From Rubritalea squalenifaciens DSM 18772 (lineage in GTDB: Bacteria > Verrucomicrobiota > Verrucomicrobiia > Verrucomicrobiales > Akkermansiaceae), in assembly GCF_900141815.1 (NCBI RefSeq), contig NZ_FQYR01000008.1, positions 1 to 64,000 of the forward strand: a stretch of 64,000 nucleotides of DNA, read 5' to 3'. A program made the translations under genes and the position numbers. A model generated the notes under the pieces. The model did not search any database. It was not told where the DNA came from and saw only the letters and a list, made by a program, of their open reading frames with translations. This document shows positions 1-9,124 of this stretch, one piece after another. Within the stretch, counting starts at the first letter, position 1; each line of letters begins with the position of its first letter.

Positions 1-1055
1 GTGGTCGTCAGCGCAGCACCTCCTGTACCAGGGTCCACCACGACTGAAACCAGTCTCTTGGCTCCCGGATCTCCGCCCGCCGTATTGGTGCTCTCCGAGA
101 AATCCTGATAGACTTCGCTGGTATGATTTATCAGGTCGAGAGTACCGGCTCCGTAGGTACCATCTGCATTGAGGTCAGCGCGGTACTGCTTTCTCTCGAT
201 GGTATAGTCCCACTTGCGTGCCCCCCTGTTGGAGAACGTGAGTTCCTCACGGGCTACTAGTGTCCCTCCCGTTCCCTCACCCTCATAAGTGTAGGTGGTC
301 ATCGTGTCATTGACAGTGTCTTGCACGAATTTCTGGGTCTTGGTGCTCACTCCACTAGCTCCAAAGTCCTCCTTGGTGACGATCTGCAGCTGATAGTCGG
401 CCAGCTTGGTGAAAGTGATGTCCTGTAGAGGGTCTTCAGTAGGTACCGTGTAGAGGGTCTCACCCGATGGCTTGACTAAGCTAATGTCCATGCGGTTCCA
501 GACCCTGACCCTGAAGCCATCCGTATTCTTGTCGACATGAGTGAAAGCATTGTCTGTAAGAACCTGATTGATAAAGCCGTTCAGCTCGATCCGCTCATCA
601 TGGCCTGAACTGGCAATTTTCAGGACGGCCGGATCAAAGACATCGCCTGACAAGTCAGCCACATCCAATTCCAACTTATGGGAAATACGTCCGATGGCAT
701 CATCGTGAAAAAGGCTGTCAAAGGTCTGCTCGAAAGTACGCTTCGTCCCGCCGGAGTGCCCCTCGACGGCGGGCTGCCTGGAAAGAACCTGGATGTCCAC
801 GTCCTTATCCTGCCTGGAGACACCGATCCCGACATTCCAGTGAAGACTGTTAGTACCGGAGCCAGAAGGATTAGTCGGCACATTCTCCCCGCCTTCACAG
901 CAAGGACCGCACTTGGGCCCGGATGGGTCAGTGTAGGGAGGGTTGACCTGAGTAGCCCCCAGCTGATGGCTACTGACTGAAAACAGGGAAATTCCCAAGG
1001 CAAGCGCTGCCAGAGGGCTAGTTACACAATATCGTGGAACAGATGGTAGATTCAT
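1..1055 (-). CDS. Secreted protein, N-terminal part (possible YD/RHS-repeat type), runs off left edge
   Basis: An uninterrupted frame starts at the ATG at 1055 and stays open to base 1, so about 351 N-terminal residues are visible. The first 35 residues look like a signal peptide (MNLPSVPRYC, then a hydrophobic stretch around LAALALGISLF). A Cys/Pro/Gly-rich segment (KCGPCCEGGEN) and a beta-rich region with many Thr, Asp and Tyr follow. The style recalls the head region of verrucomicrobial RHS/YD-repeat surface proteins, but no YD repeat lies inside the window, so that assignment is a guess. The gene starts 35 nt after the stop of the HEAT-like gene and is probably cotranscribed with it and the 1313-residue gene. 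Confidence 0.7.
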   Translation of the reverse strand, partial: MNLPSVPRYCVTSPLAALALGISLFSVSSHQLGATQVNPPYTDPSGPKCGPCCEGGENVPTNPSGSGTNSLHWNVGIGVSRQDKDVDIQVLSRQPAVEGHSGGTKRTFEQTFDSLFHDDAIGRISHKLELDVADLSGDVFDPAVLKIASSGHDERIELNGFINQVLTDNAFTHVDKNTDGFRVRVWNRMDISLVKPSGETLYTVPTEDPLQDITFTKLADYQLQIVTKEDFGASGVSTKTQKFVQDTVNDTMTTYTYEGEGTGGTLVAREELTFSNRGARKWDYTIERKQYRADLNADGTYGAGTLDLINHTSEVYQDFSESTNTAGGDPGAKRLVSVVVDPGTGGAALTT

Positions 1056-1090
1056 AGAATTAAAAGTAGGTTGTGAGATTGGTAGATTAA

Positions 1091-2095
1091 TTAGTTTTGA
1101 AATTTCTTGAGTGCAGACTGGGCTGCGTAACGAAAGCGGTCGTTGCTGTTAGCGATGCTTTCCAAATAGCTTTTATCCTCCTCGGAGCGGTAGACACCCA
1201 GCGCTGCAATCGATGTCAGTCGCATGGAAGGATCTATCTCGGCATCTCTGGCCATCTCCCGGATGAGAGGCAGGTGGGCCTGGCTGTCCCGCAAAGCCAC
1301 CGCCTGCACGATGGAGGTACGCATACCCAGATCTGCCTTGGTTTCCCCCTTCATCATGGAGCTAAGAAGCGGGTCTAGCCTCTGCCAGACAGGAGCGCTG
1401 ATCTCCTCTGGCAACTGCCTGGATGCCTGGGTCAGCGACATGATCGCTGTTCCCGGGATAGAAGTTCCAGACAGGGACGGGTCGGTGATGGTGTCTGCGA
1501 TGGCTTGCATGGCTTGTCCCATTTTCACGGCTTCAGAACTCTCAGGGCTCAGGCCAGAGCCTTGGTTCCTGATCCACAAGGCCAGATGCTGGACTGCGTA
1601 GTCCCGGGCGACCTCATGAGCCCCCTTGCTCTTGACTAGCTGGATGAGCTCCGCCTCAAACCTGTCAGCACCGACACCTTTGGCGTCCATCTGTTGCATG
1701 ATCTCATTGAGCACTACCCACCAGACTTTATTGTCGCCGCCGGGGTTATGGCGAAATAGGCCGAAGAGATAATCCACATCACCGGACTCCAGCCCCGTAT
1801 CAATACGACGAGCCAGATCAAGCCGCAGACGCTCGGACACCGTAGGATCTGTGAGAGCCCTGATAGCCGAAGAGAGATCTTCCTGCATAGCAAGCTCACT
1901 CCCGTTCATCTGTTCAATCCCTTCATCCAGGGGTAAGGCTGCTGTACGCGAATTTGAAGGTAGCTCCAGGTCTTGGGTCTGTTGCACGGCTAGCTCCCCC
2001 CCCTTGTCTGACATTCCTCGCATCGCCCAGCCTACGAAACCAGCGAAGGCTGTGACCGCGCAAAGCAAGGTGACTAAAAATACTTTTCTGCTCAT
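1091..2095 (-). CDS. Membrane-anchored HEAT-like repeat protein
   Basis: 334 residues. Residues 4-24 (VFLVTLLCAVTAFAGFVGWAM) form one hydrophobic segment that could be an uncleaved anchor or a signal peptide. The rest is helical. The C-terminal part (LPLIREMARDAEI, then a unit beginning MRLTSIAALG and ending RYAAQSALKKF) has the spacing of HEAT/armadillo-type repeats. No catalytic motif is visible. It lies between the 1313-residue surface protein (42 nt upstream) and the left-edge secreted protein (35 nt downstream), which suggests a three-gene operon. By analogy with other HEAT proteins a scaffolding or protein-binding role outside the cytoplasm is possible. No function is known to me. Confidence 0.75.
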   Translation of the reverse strand: MSRKVFLVTLLCAVTAFAGFVGWAMRGMSDKGGELAVQQTQDLELPSNSRTAALPLDEGIEQMNGSELAMQEDLSSAIRALTDPTVSERLRLDLARRIDTGLESGDVDYLFGLFRHNPGGDNKVWWVVLNEIMQQMDAKGVGADRFEAELIQLVKSKGAHEVARDYAVQHLALWIRNQGSGLSPESSEAVKMGQAMQAIADTITDPSLSGTSIPGTAIMSLTQASRQLPEEISAPVWQRLDPLLSSMMKGETKADLGMRTSIVQAVALRDSQAHLPLIREMARDAEIDPSMRLTSIAALGVYRSEEDKSYLESIANSNDRFRYAAQSALKKFQN

Positions 2096-2137
2096 CAGTT
2101 CAGAAATCTGTACTTCAATTACTTTGTGTACTCAGGA

Positions 2138-5100
2138 CTATCGCTTGTTGAGCAACTTGCCGTCGGCATCGTAGACACTCACATTGTGGCAATAGCCTCC
2201 GTTCTGACCCTCTGGGAGCAGGAACTGCAGGTAGACCAGACCATCAACCAAGTCCTCATAGTAGAAGGTCATTTCCTTGGTTCCGTCCGGGAACATGACG
2301 CCGTTACGGAAGATGGTCACGACCACCTTTCCACCTGGAGGCAGATCCTGAACCACCATTGGGGTGGTCAGCAGATAATAGCCCGGATAATTCTGGGTGG
2401 CGTAAGTCTGGTCCAGCCCGTTCTGCAAAGCGTCTGTCACAGTGACCGAGGTCACATCCCCGATGTCGACGATCGGGCCGCCGGCGTAGAGTCTGGCTAC
2501 GAGGCCGTAGTGGCCGCCATTGGCCGGATCGAGGCGCATGCGGTAGTTGTCTGTGTCGATGTCTTCGATGGAGACGAGGTTGAGGCCCTTGCCGGTCTCG
2601 AAGAAGAGGTTGCGGTCGGCCTGGGCATCGGTCAGGTCGAGGTAGCTGACGGAGTTCTGCACGATGGTCGTGTCGTCAGGGAGCTGGGCTCCGACGACGG
2701 TGACGCTGAGAGTCCCTGTAGCGCCAGTGACGTGGCTGGCGTCCACGGTGTAGACACCCGGGGTATTGAACTGGTGCAGAAGGACGTCCTTGCTGTTTCC
2801 AAGCGTGGTGCTCTGGCCTTCCACGGTGAGGGTGGAGACGACGCCGTTGCCGGTGCTCTGGCGGTTGTTCGGGTGCTCGGTATTAGCACCTGGTCCTCCG
2901 CCGACCCAGCAACCCAGTCTCAGGGTGTCGCCCTGGCGGATAACGAGTGATTCGTTGTCCAGCACGTTGGTGGCCCACCAGTAGATGTCTCCCTGTACCT
3001 GCTGGCCGTTGGCAAAGGCCGCGGTGTAGCTGGTGTCTTCACCATTGGTGAGAGGCAGGTTTGCGTACCAGTGCTCGGAGTCGGTGCTCGGAAGTACGGC
3101 GTTCCCATTGAGGAAGAGGCCGTCGATGATGCGGGCCCCACCCTCGATGAAGGCCGGGGAAGTGCGGGAAGAAGTACCATGAGGCGTGACGTAGTCCACG
3201 GCGGCAAGCTGGTTCTCCACCCAGTCCGGGATGTTGTCCCCGTCATAGTCCGCACCGGAAGGCTGGCGCACGGTGATGGAATCAATCTGCACGGTGCGGC
3301 GGCCTAACAAGTTATCAATTTCCAGAGTCAGGTTGTGAGTGCCTGCACTGATGTTAGGCGTGAGCACACGCATGATGCCGTTGTGGCTGGCGCCGTAGGT
3401 GATGGCGTAGCGGCCTACCGGGGTACCGTCGATGGAGGCATTCACGTGTACGGTCTCATTGGCGTAGACGGTACCGCGCAGGCGGGTGTCCACCTGGATG
3501 ATCCAGGAGCCGGTGGTCGGGATGTTCACGTTCCAGCTGATTTCGCCACGGAAGGTGTCTGAGATCAGACCGCCGTCCACGTAGTTCCAGCCGTACTCGG
3601 AGTCTGTGAAGGTGGTGACGTCCACGGTGCCGGCGATGGTTTCCACTGGAGCATCCGACTGAAGCGGATCCGTGCCGTGGCTGTTGACTTCCTGGCCGTC
3701 GGAGATGCCGTCGCCGTCGGTATCCGCATTACACGGGTCAGTGCCGGCAAGGTATTCGGCGCGGTTGTTCAGGCCGTCGTTGTCAAAGTCTCCGTTCTCA
3801 CCTTCGCGGGCGCGATCGAGCAGGCCATTGTCCGTAGCGCTGAGACCCTTGGCGGTTTCCCAGGCATCCGGCAGGGAATCGTCATCCTCGTCGGCAGCGA
3901 TGTGGTGGTAGCTGTAGAGGTATTCGGCGGGGATTTCCTCACGCTCCTGACCGGGGCGTGCCCAGGCGAGGTCTGCGTGCGGATAGTGGCCGTGGCCGTG
4001 CTGCTGCAGTACCTCGATGAAGTACTTCTGGCCGGCGACCAGCTGCACCTCCTCTGACATCTGGCAGACGAAACGGTCCCACTTGTTAGAATCATTGATA
4101 TGCATGCCGTGGCCGGTGCCGAGCTCTGGGCCCATTTCCGCGATCACGCGCTTACTGTACTTGTCTTCGCCCGTGGAGATGGAGAGCTGGACGCCATTGG
4201 TGCCGCTCACCCAGAAACGGTAGGAGCCGGTCTCCGGGGCGATGATGTAGCCGCGCATGCGCTGGGCCATGTTCCAGCGGACATGCTCGCCCGTGGTGCT
4301 GGCATTGGTAAACTCGATGTGGTCCGCCTGCTCGTAAACGTGGTCAGACTCCTGGGCGGCCTCGTGGATGGAGTAGTAAGGAACGCCGTACCACTGCTCG
4401 AGGGTGAGGGTGCCTTGTACGCTGTTAGGAATGAATGCCTCGATCCCGCGCTTGGCTTCCTCCGCGTTGCTCATGTAGTCGCGGTCGCTGTCGGCATCAT
4501 AGGCGTAAATGCCATCCTGCCAGGTGGAGGTATCGAAGCCATTGAGAGTTTCCCAGGTATCATCCAGATCGTCGTCATCCAGGTCGTTAGGCTCAATGTC
4601 GTAGCTTTCCAGCGCACTGGCGTCTACCAGCTCGCGAGGTTTGACCTCGAGGCGGTCGTCCGCCCCGAAGACCTGGACTTCTGCCAGGCAGATGAAATTG
4701 GTGCCGTAGGCATCTGCGGCGATCTTCTGGACGCGGATCTTCTGGGCCCTGACTGCGTGGCTGAGCACAATGTCCTCAGTGGCTCCTGTCCAGGTGCCAT
4801 TGGTGTGGTAGTCCTGGGCGTGGACGACGGAGCCGTCCGCTGCGATGAAGCTGACACGGTAGTTCGCCAGGCGCTTCTGCCAGGTGCTGCGGTTCCAGAG
4901 CAGGACGCGCTCGACGGTCTTTTCCTGACCGAGGTCGATCTGCCACCAGGAACCTTCGATGTTCCGGGTGTGTGAAATCTTGTCCCCGTTGGCGGTGACA
5001 CCGCCGGTGTTTGTATCGAGGGCATTGTCAGCGTCTCCTCCCGGGTAGGTACTGGACTGGGAAACGGTCACGCCGGACTGCTGGGCCAGGTCGATGACCG

Positions 5101-6079
5101 GCTGGGGTGAGAGCTGGCCGAAGACCTGTGCTTCCGCGAGCGCGAGGATCTTTTCACCGGACGCGGTCACGCCGAGCAGCTCGACTTTCACGGTCTGGGC
5201 ATTGATGGCGCTGCAGAGGCACCACTCAAGTTTTTCACCAACGTGGGTGCCGTCGGTGTGGAAATCCTTGGAGATCATCACGGTGCCATCGTCATCGAGC
5301 AGGCTGACGCGGAAGTTGGAAAGGCGGTTTCTCCAGGAGCTGCGGTTCCAGAGCACGACTTGGTCGATGGAGCGCATGGTGCCGAGATCTACCTGCCACC
5401 AGGAGCCGTCCTGGTTCTTGGTGTGGGAAATCGGGTCGCCTTCAGCAGTGACACCGCTGGTATTGCCGTCGATGGCATTGGATGCGGCTCCACCCGGGTA
5501 GGTGGTAGACTGGGTGGCCACAACGCCAGCCTCGAGCGCGAGATTCACTCCCGGCTGCACCTCACGGTAGGACCAGGCCAGGGAAAGGTGGTCGCCTCCG
5601 TTCGCTTCCTTGTGGCGGAGTTCGATGTAGTATTTCTGACCGGCAGTCAGGCGGACGGCTTCGGACTTCTGGGTCGCGTACTTGTCCCACTGGTTCTTTG
5701 AGGTCCAGCCACCGTGCCAAGCTACTTTCTTGGCATCAAATTTACTCGGTGTCTCAGACATCCAGAGTTCGACCGCATCATCACCGGATTCCCAGAAGGT
5801 GTAGTCACCAGTCACCGGGGCGATGATGTAGCCGCGCAGGCGTGAGCCGTAGTTGTTCGCCACGTTGCTAGGCGCCTCGGCGCCGGAGATGGTGGACACA
5901 CTGTCCGCACCACCGTGGAACTGAGGAAGAACCGTTAGATTCTCTACTTTCCCACCTTCGACATTGTTCCAGATTTCACGGGTGAGCTTGCCGGGTTCTC
6001 CAGCGAAAACTGAGCCACCTAAGCAGGTTAAGGCCGCACCAAAGGATGCAGATTGAATCAATCGACGGTTTTTGATCAT
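2138..6079 (-). CDS. Giant secreted PA14 / F5-8C (discoidin) multidomain protein
   Basis: 1313 residues with a signal peptide (about 1-27, cleavage after SVFA). In order I see a PA14-like domain (about 30-172, RLRGYIIAPVTGDYTFW), two F5/8 type C domains (about 178-322 and 328-472, each with GSWWQ[VI]DLG and LWNRS), an Asp-rich calcium-binding segment (495-547), a second PA14-like domain (555-710, RMRGYIIAPETGSYRFW), and thrombospondin-3-like calcium loops (728-806, DTDGDGISDGQEV). A long beta-rich C-terminal half with another Asp loop (DYDGDNIPDW) follows; I do not recognise that half. PA14 and F5/8C modules usually bind glycans, so adhesion to or handling of polysaccharide is the natural inference. 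No hydrolase motif is visible. It is the first gene of a likely operon with the HEAT-like and possible RHS genes. Confidence 0.85.
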   Translation of the reverse strand: MIKNRRLIQSASFGAALTCLGGSVFAGEPGKLTREIWNNVEGGKVENLTVLPQFHGGADSVSTISGAEAPSNVANNYGSRLRGYIIAPVTGDYTFWESGDDAVELWMSETPSKFDAKKVAWHGGWTSKNQWDKYATQKSEAVRLTAGQKYYIELRHKEANGGDHLSLAWSYREVQPGVNLALEAGVVATQSTTYPGGAASNAIDGNTSGVTAEGDPISHTKNQDGSWWQVDLGTMRSIDQVVLWNRSSWRNRLSNFRVSLLDDDGTVMISKDFHTDGTHVGEKLEWCLCSAINAQTVKVELLGVTASGEKILALAEAQVFGQLSPQPVIDLAQQSGVTVSQSSTYPGGDADNALDTNTGGVTANGDKISHTRNIEGSWWQIDLGQEKTVERVLLWNRSTWQKRLANYRVSFIAADGSVVHAQDYHTNGTWTGATEDIVLSHAVRAQKIRVQKIAADAYGTNFICLAEVQVFGADDRLEVKPRELVDASALESYDIEPNDLDDDDLDDTWETLNGFDTSTWQDGIYAYDADSDRDYMSNAEEAKRGIEAFIPNSVQGTLTLEQWYGVPYYSIHEAAQESDHVYEQADHIEFTNASTTGEHVRWNMAQRMRGYIIAPETGSYRFWVSGTNGVQLSISTGEDKYSKRVIAEMGPELGTGHGMHINDSNKWDRFVCQMSEEVQLVAGQKYFIEVLQQHGHGHYPHADLAWARPGQEREEIPAEYLYSYHHIAADEDDDSLPDAWETAKGLSATDNGLLDRAREGENGDFDNDGLNNRAEYLAGTDPCNADTDGDGISDGQEVNSHGTDPLQSDAPVETIAGTVDVTTFTDSEYGWNYVDGGLISDTFRGEISWNVNIPTTGSWIIQVDTRLRGTVYANETVHVNASIDGTPVGRYAITYGASHNGIMRVLTPNISAGTHNLTLEIDNLLGRRTVQIDSITVRQPSGADYDGDNIPDWVENQLAAVDYVTPHGTSSRTSPAFIEGGARIIDGLFLNGNAVLPSTDSEHWYANLPLTNGEDTSYTAAFANGQQVQGDIYWWATNVLDNESLVIRQGDTLRLGCWVGGGPGANTEHPNNRQSTGNGVVSTLTVEGQSTTLGNSKDVLLHQFNTPGVYTVDASHVTGATGTLSVTVVGAQLPDDTTIVQNSVSYLDLTDAQADRNLFFETGKGLNLVSIEDIDTDNYRMRLDPANGGHYGLVARLYAGGPIVDIGDVTSVTVTDALQNGLDQTYATQNYPGYYLLTTPMVVQDLPPGGKVVVTIFRNGVMFPDGTKEMTFYYEDLVDGLVYLQFLLPEGQNGGYCHNVSVYDADGKLLNKR

Positions 6080-6694
6080 GATGTAAGTAGAATCTTATTA
6101 CTAAAAGAAAACGCGGCACCTGTTAGCACTAACAGACACCTGTGTATTGCTAATACCAACAAGTCAAAAACCCCATCCTTAGTCAAACACTGATTTTATA
6201 ATCACACCAGCATCCCCATAAAAAACCTCGTCAACCTACTAAAAGTAAACACCTTGAAAATACACAAAAACAAGTTTTTTAATACTCACATTTATAACCA
6301 TCTTTACACGAGCTTACTGAACCCACCGATGGTCAGTAGAAAGCTCACCAGGAGAAATCTTCAGTAGCAAGGGAACACCTCCTCCACTGTAGTTTCCAAA
6401 GATGGAAACCATAGTACGAATTTGTAGCCAATCCAGAAAACAACATCGACCAATCACTAGCCTCAGCAAAGCCACTGTATCAGCTACTACGATCCACTGC
6501 ACCGTGATAGCGAGCACCGCAGACAGACGATGTGCTCCACCTCAACACTAACACTTAAGGATGCCAAACTACCTGAAAGCCGATCTGAAAAAATATTTTG
6601 GTCATCAACATACGGCTCAGAGTGGATCAGAAAGCTCCTATTCGGATCCGTGAAAAGTGGCAAGCAACTGGCAAGCAGATCTAGTACGGACAAC
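6080..6694. other. Long intergenic region (about 615 bp), no credible gene
   Basis: The segment next to the giant surface-protein gene is A/T-rich and probably holds its promoter. Short open frames on both strands (for example minus 6314-6517 and 6487-6696, plus 6530-6721) lack family resemblance and overlap each other. Small dyads occur at 6120-6135 (7-bp arms) and 6392-6409 (GTTTCCA arms, 4-nt loop). I recognise no RNA family. Confidence 0.5.
6120..6135. promoter_or_regulatory. Candidate operator: perfect dyad CTGTTAG-CA-CTAACAG
   Basis: A perfect inverted repeat with 7-bp arms and a 2-nt centre lies about 41 bp upstream of the start codon of the giant PA14/F5-8C gene. It sits in a CACCTGT...CACCTGT direct-repeat context. 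No T-run follows it, so a protein-binding site is more likely than a terminator. Short dyads arise by chance, so confidence is low. Confidence 0.3.
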
Positions 6695-6728
6695 AAAAAA
6701 GGACTTACGATTCACTCGTAAGTCCTTT
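6695..6728 (-). terminator. Rho-independent terminator after tRNA-Tyr
   Basis: Perfect 13-bp arms (6698-6710 and 6716-6728) enclose a 5-nt loop. On the minus strand the hairpin is followed by TTTTTT, and it lies just downstream of tRNA-Tyr. Confidence 0.85.
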
Positions 6729-6738
6729 ATCTGAAAGG

Positions 6739-6824
6739 TGGTGGGCAGGACTGGATTCGAACCAGTGTACACTTTCGTGAGCAGATTTACAGTCTGCCGC
6801 CTTTAACCACTCGGCCACCTACCC
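6739..6824 (-). tRNA. tRNA-Tyr (GTA anticodon)
   Basis: The 86-nt minus-strand sequence folds as a class II tRNA. The acceptor stem is GGGTAGG/CCTGCCC. The anticodon arm GCAGACTGTAAATCTGC carries GTA, there is a long variable arm, and the T-arm has GGTTCGAATCC. The 3' CCA is encoded. A terminator follows directly. Confidence 0.97.
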
Positions 6825-7000
6825 TTTTTCCTTTCTGTCTTGCCTTTGGTTGCTTGCTTTTGGCTAGCACCCTCGGGCGCGGCGTTTCTATGGAGACTTG
6901 CGCTTCCTTGCAAGGCAAAAATAGATCAAAATTACATTTTTATAAAATGACTTCCTTTGAACGCTGGCATTCTCTCCAGTAAGCCCTATCGTGCCCTGCA

Positions 7001-8041
7001 GTGCAGCCAAACGCAGACATTCTCAAATCCAATATCCAGCATATCGCCAAGCAATTGGGCTTCAGCGACTGCAGGATAGCTGCGGCCAAAACAGCTACCC
7101 ATGCTGACGACTATTTGCAATGGGTAGAGGACGGTTGCGCCGGCGATATGGCCTGGCTGGAAAGAAATCAGCACCGTCGGGTGGATCCACGCGAAGTCCT
7201 GCCCGGAGCCAAGTCGATCGTGACCCTGGCGCTCAACTATTACCCCGGTGACCAGCCCGCAGAACACGATTTTAAGATCGCGCGATATTCTTGGAATGAA
7301 GATTATCATGATATCATTGATGAAAAGCTCCGTGATCTGAACCTTGCCATGGAGGAAATGGGTGGCCAGCAGCGCTACTACGTAGATACAGGTCCGGTTC
7401 TGGAACGTGATTTCGCCACGGATGCAGGCTTGGGCTGGAATGGCAAGTCCACCGTCCAAATCCACCGCAAGTTTGGTACCTGGTTCTTCCTCTGTGAACT
7501 GATTACCACACTAGATCTGACGCCTGACAGCCCGTTTGGCGACCATTGCGGCAAATGCACCCGCTGTATAGACAACTGCCCCACAGGAGCCATCACTGGC
7601 CCACACAGGGTCGATGCGCGCAAATGCATCTCCTACCTCACGATCGAGCACCTCGGCAGTATCCCCCAGGATCTACGCCCATTGATGGGCAACCGCATCT
7701 ATGGGTGCGATGTCTGTCTCGAGGTCTGCCCGTGGAACCGTTTTGCCCAAATCAGCCGACACACCCAGCTACATGCAAAACAGGAGATCTTCCAACATAG
7801 CCTGAGAGATCTGGTGCAAATTGATGAGGACGATTTCCGTAGGATTTTCGCCAAGTCCCCCATCAAACGCATCAAGCACCCGCGCTTTATCCGCAATGTC
7901 TGTATCGCACTGGGCAATACAGGCACAGAGGCTGACATTGACCTCCTGCGGCCACTCGCTCAGGGAGATAATGAACTAGTGAGCGAACATGCCACCTGGG
8001 CTATTGAGCAAATAAAAAAGCGCACCCAAGCAAAAGCCTAA
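7001..8041 (+). CDS. queG: Epoxyqueuosine reductase QueG
   Basis: 346 residues, close to the family's usual length. QueG reduces epoxyqueuosine to queuosine in tRNA with cobalamin and two [4Fe-4S] clusters in the cytoplasm. Both ferredoxin-like cysteine sets are visible: CGKCTRCIDNCPTG and CDVCLEVCPWN. The family segments VLPGAKSIVTLALNYY and VDTGPVLERD...GLGWNGKST are present. The C-terminus carries short HEAT-like repeats. The start is a GTG (MQPNAD); the N-terminus aligns with the family from there. It converges with the ThuA-like gene 32 nt away with no obvious terminator between. Confidence 0.97.
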   Translation: MQPNADILKSNIQHIAKQLGFSDCRIAAAKTATHADDYLQWVEDGCAGDMAWLERNQHRRVDPREVLPGAKSIVTLALNYYPGDQPAEHDFKIARYSWNEDYHDIIDEKLRDLNLAMEEMGGQQRYYVDTGPVLERDFATDAGLGWNGKSTVQIHRKFGTWFFLCELITTLDLTPDSPFGDHCGKCTRCIDNCPTGAITGPHRVDARKCISYLTIEHLGSIPQDLRPLMGNRIYGCDVCLEVCPWNRFAQISRHTQLHAKQEIFQHSLRDLVQIDEDDFRRIFAKSPIKRIKHPRFIRNVCIALGNTGTEADIDLLRPLAQGDNELVSEHATWAIEQIKKRTQAKA

Positions 8042-8073
8042 GCGCGCCTTATCAAATTCAACCAGCTCGGTGA

Positions 8074-8994
8074 TTATTCTACTTCAAGATCACCGCAAGC
8101 CCATTGGATACCTGCAAGGTAGATTCCCAGCACTTTCGGGTGCCAGTAGATGTAGTCATTGTGCCCAAGTGAGCAGTAAAAGACTCTGCCCTCACCATAT
8201 GGCTTGGTCCAGCTCACTCCAAAATCATTGTCGGTGCGCTTGATCCCTTTCACTTTCATATCAGACTTCTCGGTATCGAGACGCAGAAGCATGTTCACTT
8301 TGCTTGAATCATACGGATCTTTGAGCTGATAGATCTCCTCTTTAAAGTTCAAAGACTCACCATTCAGGTTCGCCACGATAGGGTGCTTCTCCTTACCCTT
8401 TTCAACCTTGATTGAAACACTGGTATTGCTTCTCCATGGGTGCCCATCAAAGTAGCCACCCAGCATGTCACCATACTCGGACCATTTGTAGAACGTATCG
8501 GATGCGGCATGGATCCCTACAAAGCCTCCGCCATTCTTCACATACTGGAGAAGGTTCTTTTTGAGGCGCGCATCGCGCTCTTCAGCTTTCTTCTTCTCCT
8601 CATCGCTCATCTTGTTCCACTGCCCTTTAGGAGGCAGGAACACTTCCATAGTTGTGTTCAGGAAGCAGATCGCATCAAACTGCTTGATTTTGTCTTCTTC
8701 AAAGTTGGCCAGATCATCACTGACAACCGCTTCATAGGCGCCTGTTTTCTCGCCCATCATTTGCAGGGCCATCTTCCCTGTACCAATGGAGCCGTGACGA
8801 AATCCGCGAGTTACGGAGAAAACTAGAAGCTTGCGCTTCTTCTTGGCTTCAGCCGGGGCCTTTTCAGGCAATGCCGCAGCCACCTTCTCTTGCTTACTGA
8901 CTTCTTTCTCGTCTTTCTTTTGGGCTACAGCCATCAAGCCAACACCGCACAAACCAAGCAGTGCCATGGCCAAGGGAATACTTCTGAGCTTCAT
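8074..8994 (-). CDS. Secreted ThuA-like domain protein
   Basis: 306 residues. A signal peptide (MKLRSIPLAMALLGLCGVGLM...) is followed by a Lys/Glu/Ala-rich linker and then a ThuA-like, glutamine-amidotransferase-type fold. Typical motifs are KLLVFSVTRGFRHGSI near the start of the domain, GGGFVGIHAASDTFY in the middle, GGYFDGHPW, and YGEGRVFYCSLGHND near the end. ThuA-like proteins are frequent in Verrucomicrobia and Planctomycetes, are often exported and are linked to sugar metabolism; their reaction is not settled. It is transcribed alone and converges on queG. Confidence 0.88.
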   Translation of the reverse strand: MKLRSIPLAMALLGLCGVGLMAVAQKKDEKEVSKQEKVAAALPEKAPAEAKKKRKLLVFSVTRGFRHGSIGTGKMALQMMGEKTGAYEAVVSDDLANFEEDKIKQFDAICFLNTTMEVFLPPKGQWNKMSDEEKKKAEERDARLKKNLLQYVKNGGGFVGIHAASDTFYKWSEYGDMLGGYFDGHPWRSNTSVSIKVEKGKEKHPIVANLNGESLNFKEEIYQLKDPYDSSKVNMLLRLDTEKSDMKVKGIKRTDNDFGVSWTKPYGEGRVFYCSLGHNDYIYWHPKVLGIYLAGIQWACGDLEVE

Positions 8995-9068
8995 AGTAAC
9001 AATCTAACGTACTTGAGAGGCCATTACTATCGCCAAAAACGAATTATGTTCCTGCAAATACGTCAGCA

Positions 9069-9102
9069 CAAAAAAAACGGCACCTGATCTCAGGTGCCGT
9101 TT
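9069..9102 (-). terminator. Rho-independent terminator after the aminotransferase gene
   Basis: Arms at 9075-9087 and 9090-9102 are perfect complements (core CGGCACCTGA/TCAGGTGCCG). On the minus strand the hairpin runs into a T-run (plus-strand A 9070-9077), about 22 nt after the stop of the aminotransferase gene. Confidence 0.88.
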
Positions 9103-9124
9103 GATAAGAAATTTGTGAATCAGC

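Noticed and set aside
2126-2950. 274-codon plus-strand frame opposite the C-terminal half of the giant protein
   Set aside because: Shadow of the 1313-residue gene; no signal or family features.
4100-4975. 291-codon plus-strand frame opposite the giant PA14/F5-8C gene
   Set aside because: It is rich in Val/Gly/Ala/Asp of the kind produced by the complement of a real gene. The minus-strand frame has clear domains.
6314-6721. Three short overlapping frames in the long intergenic region
   Set aside because: They overlap on opposite strands, share no homology pattern I recognise, and one crosses the tRNA-Tyr terminator.
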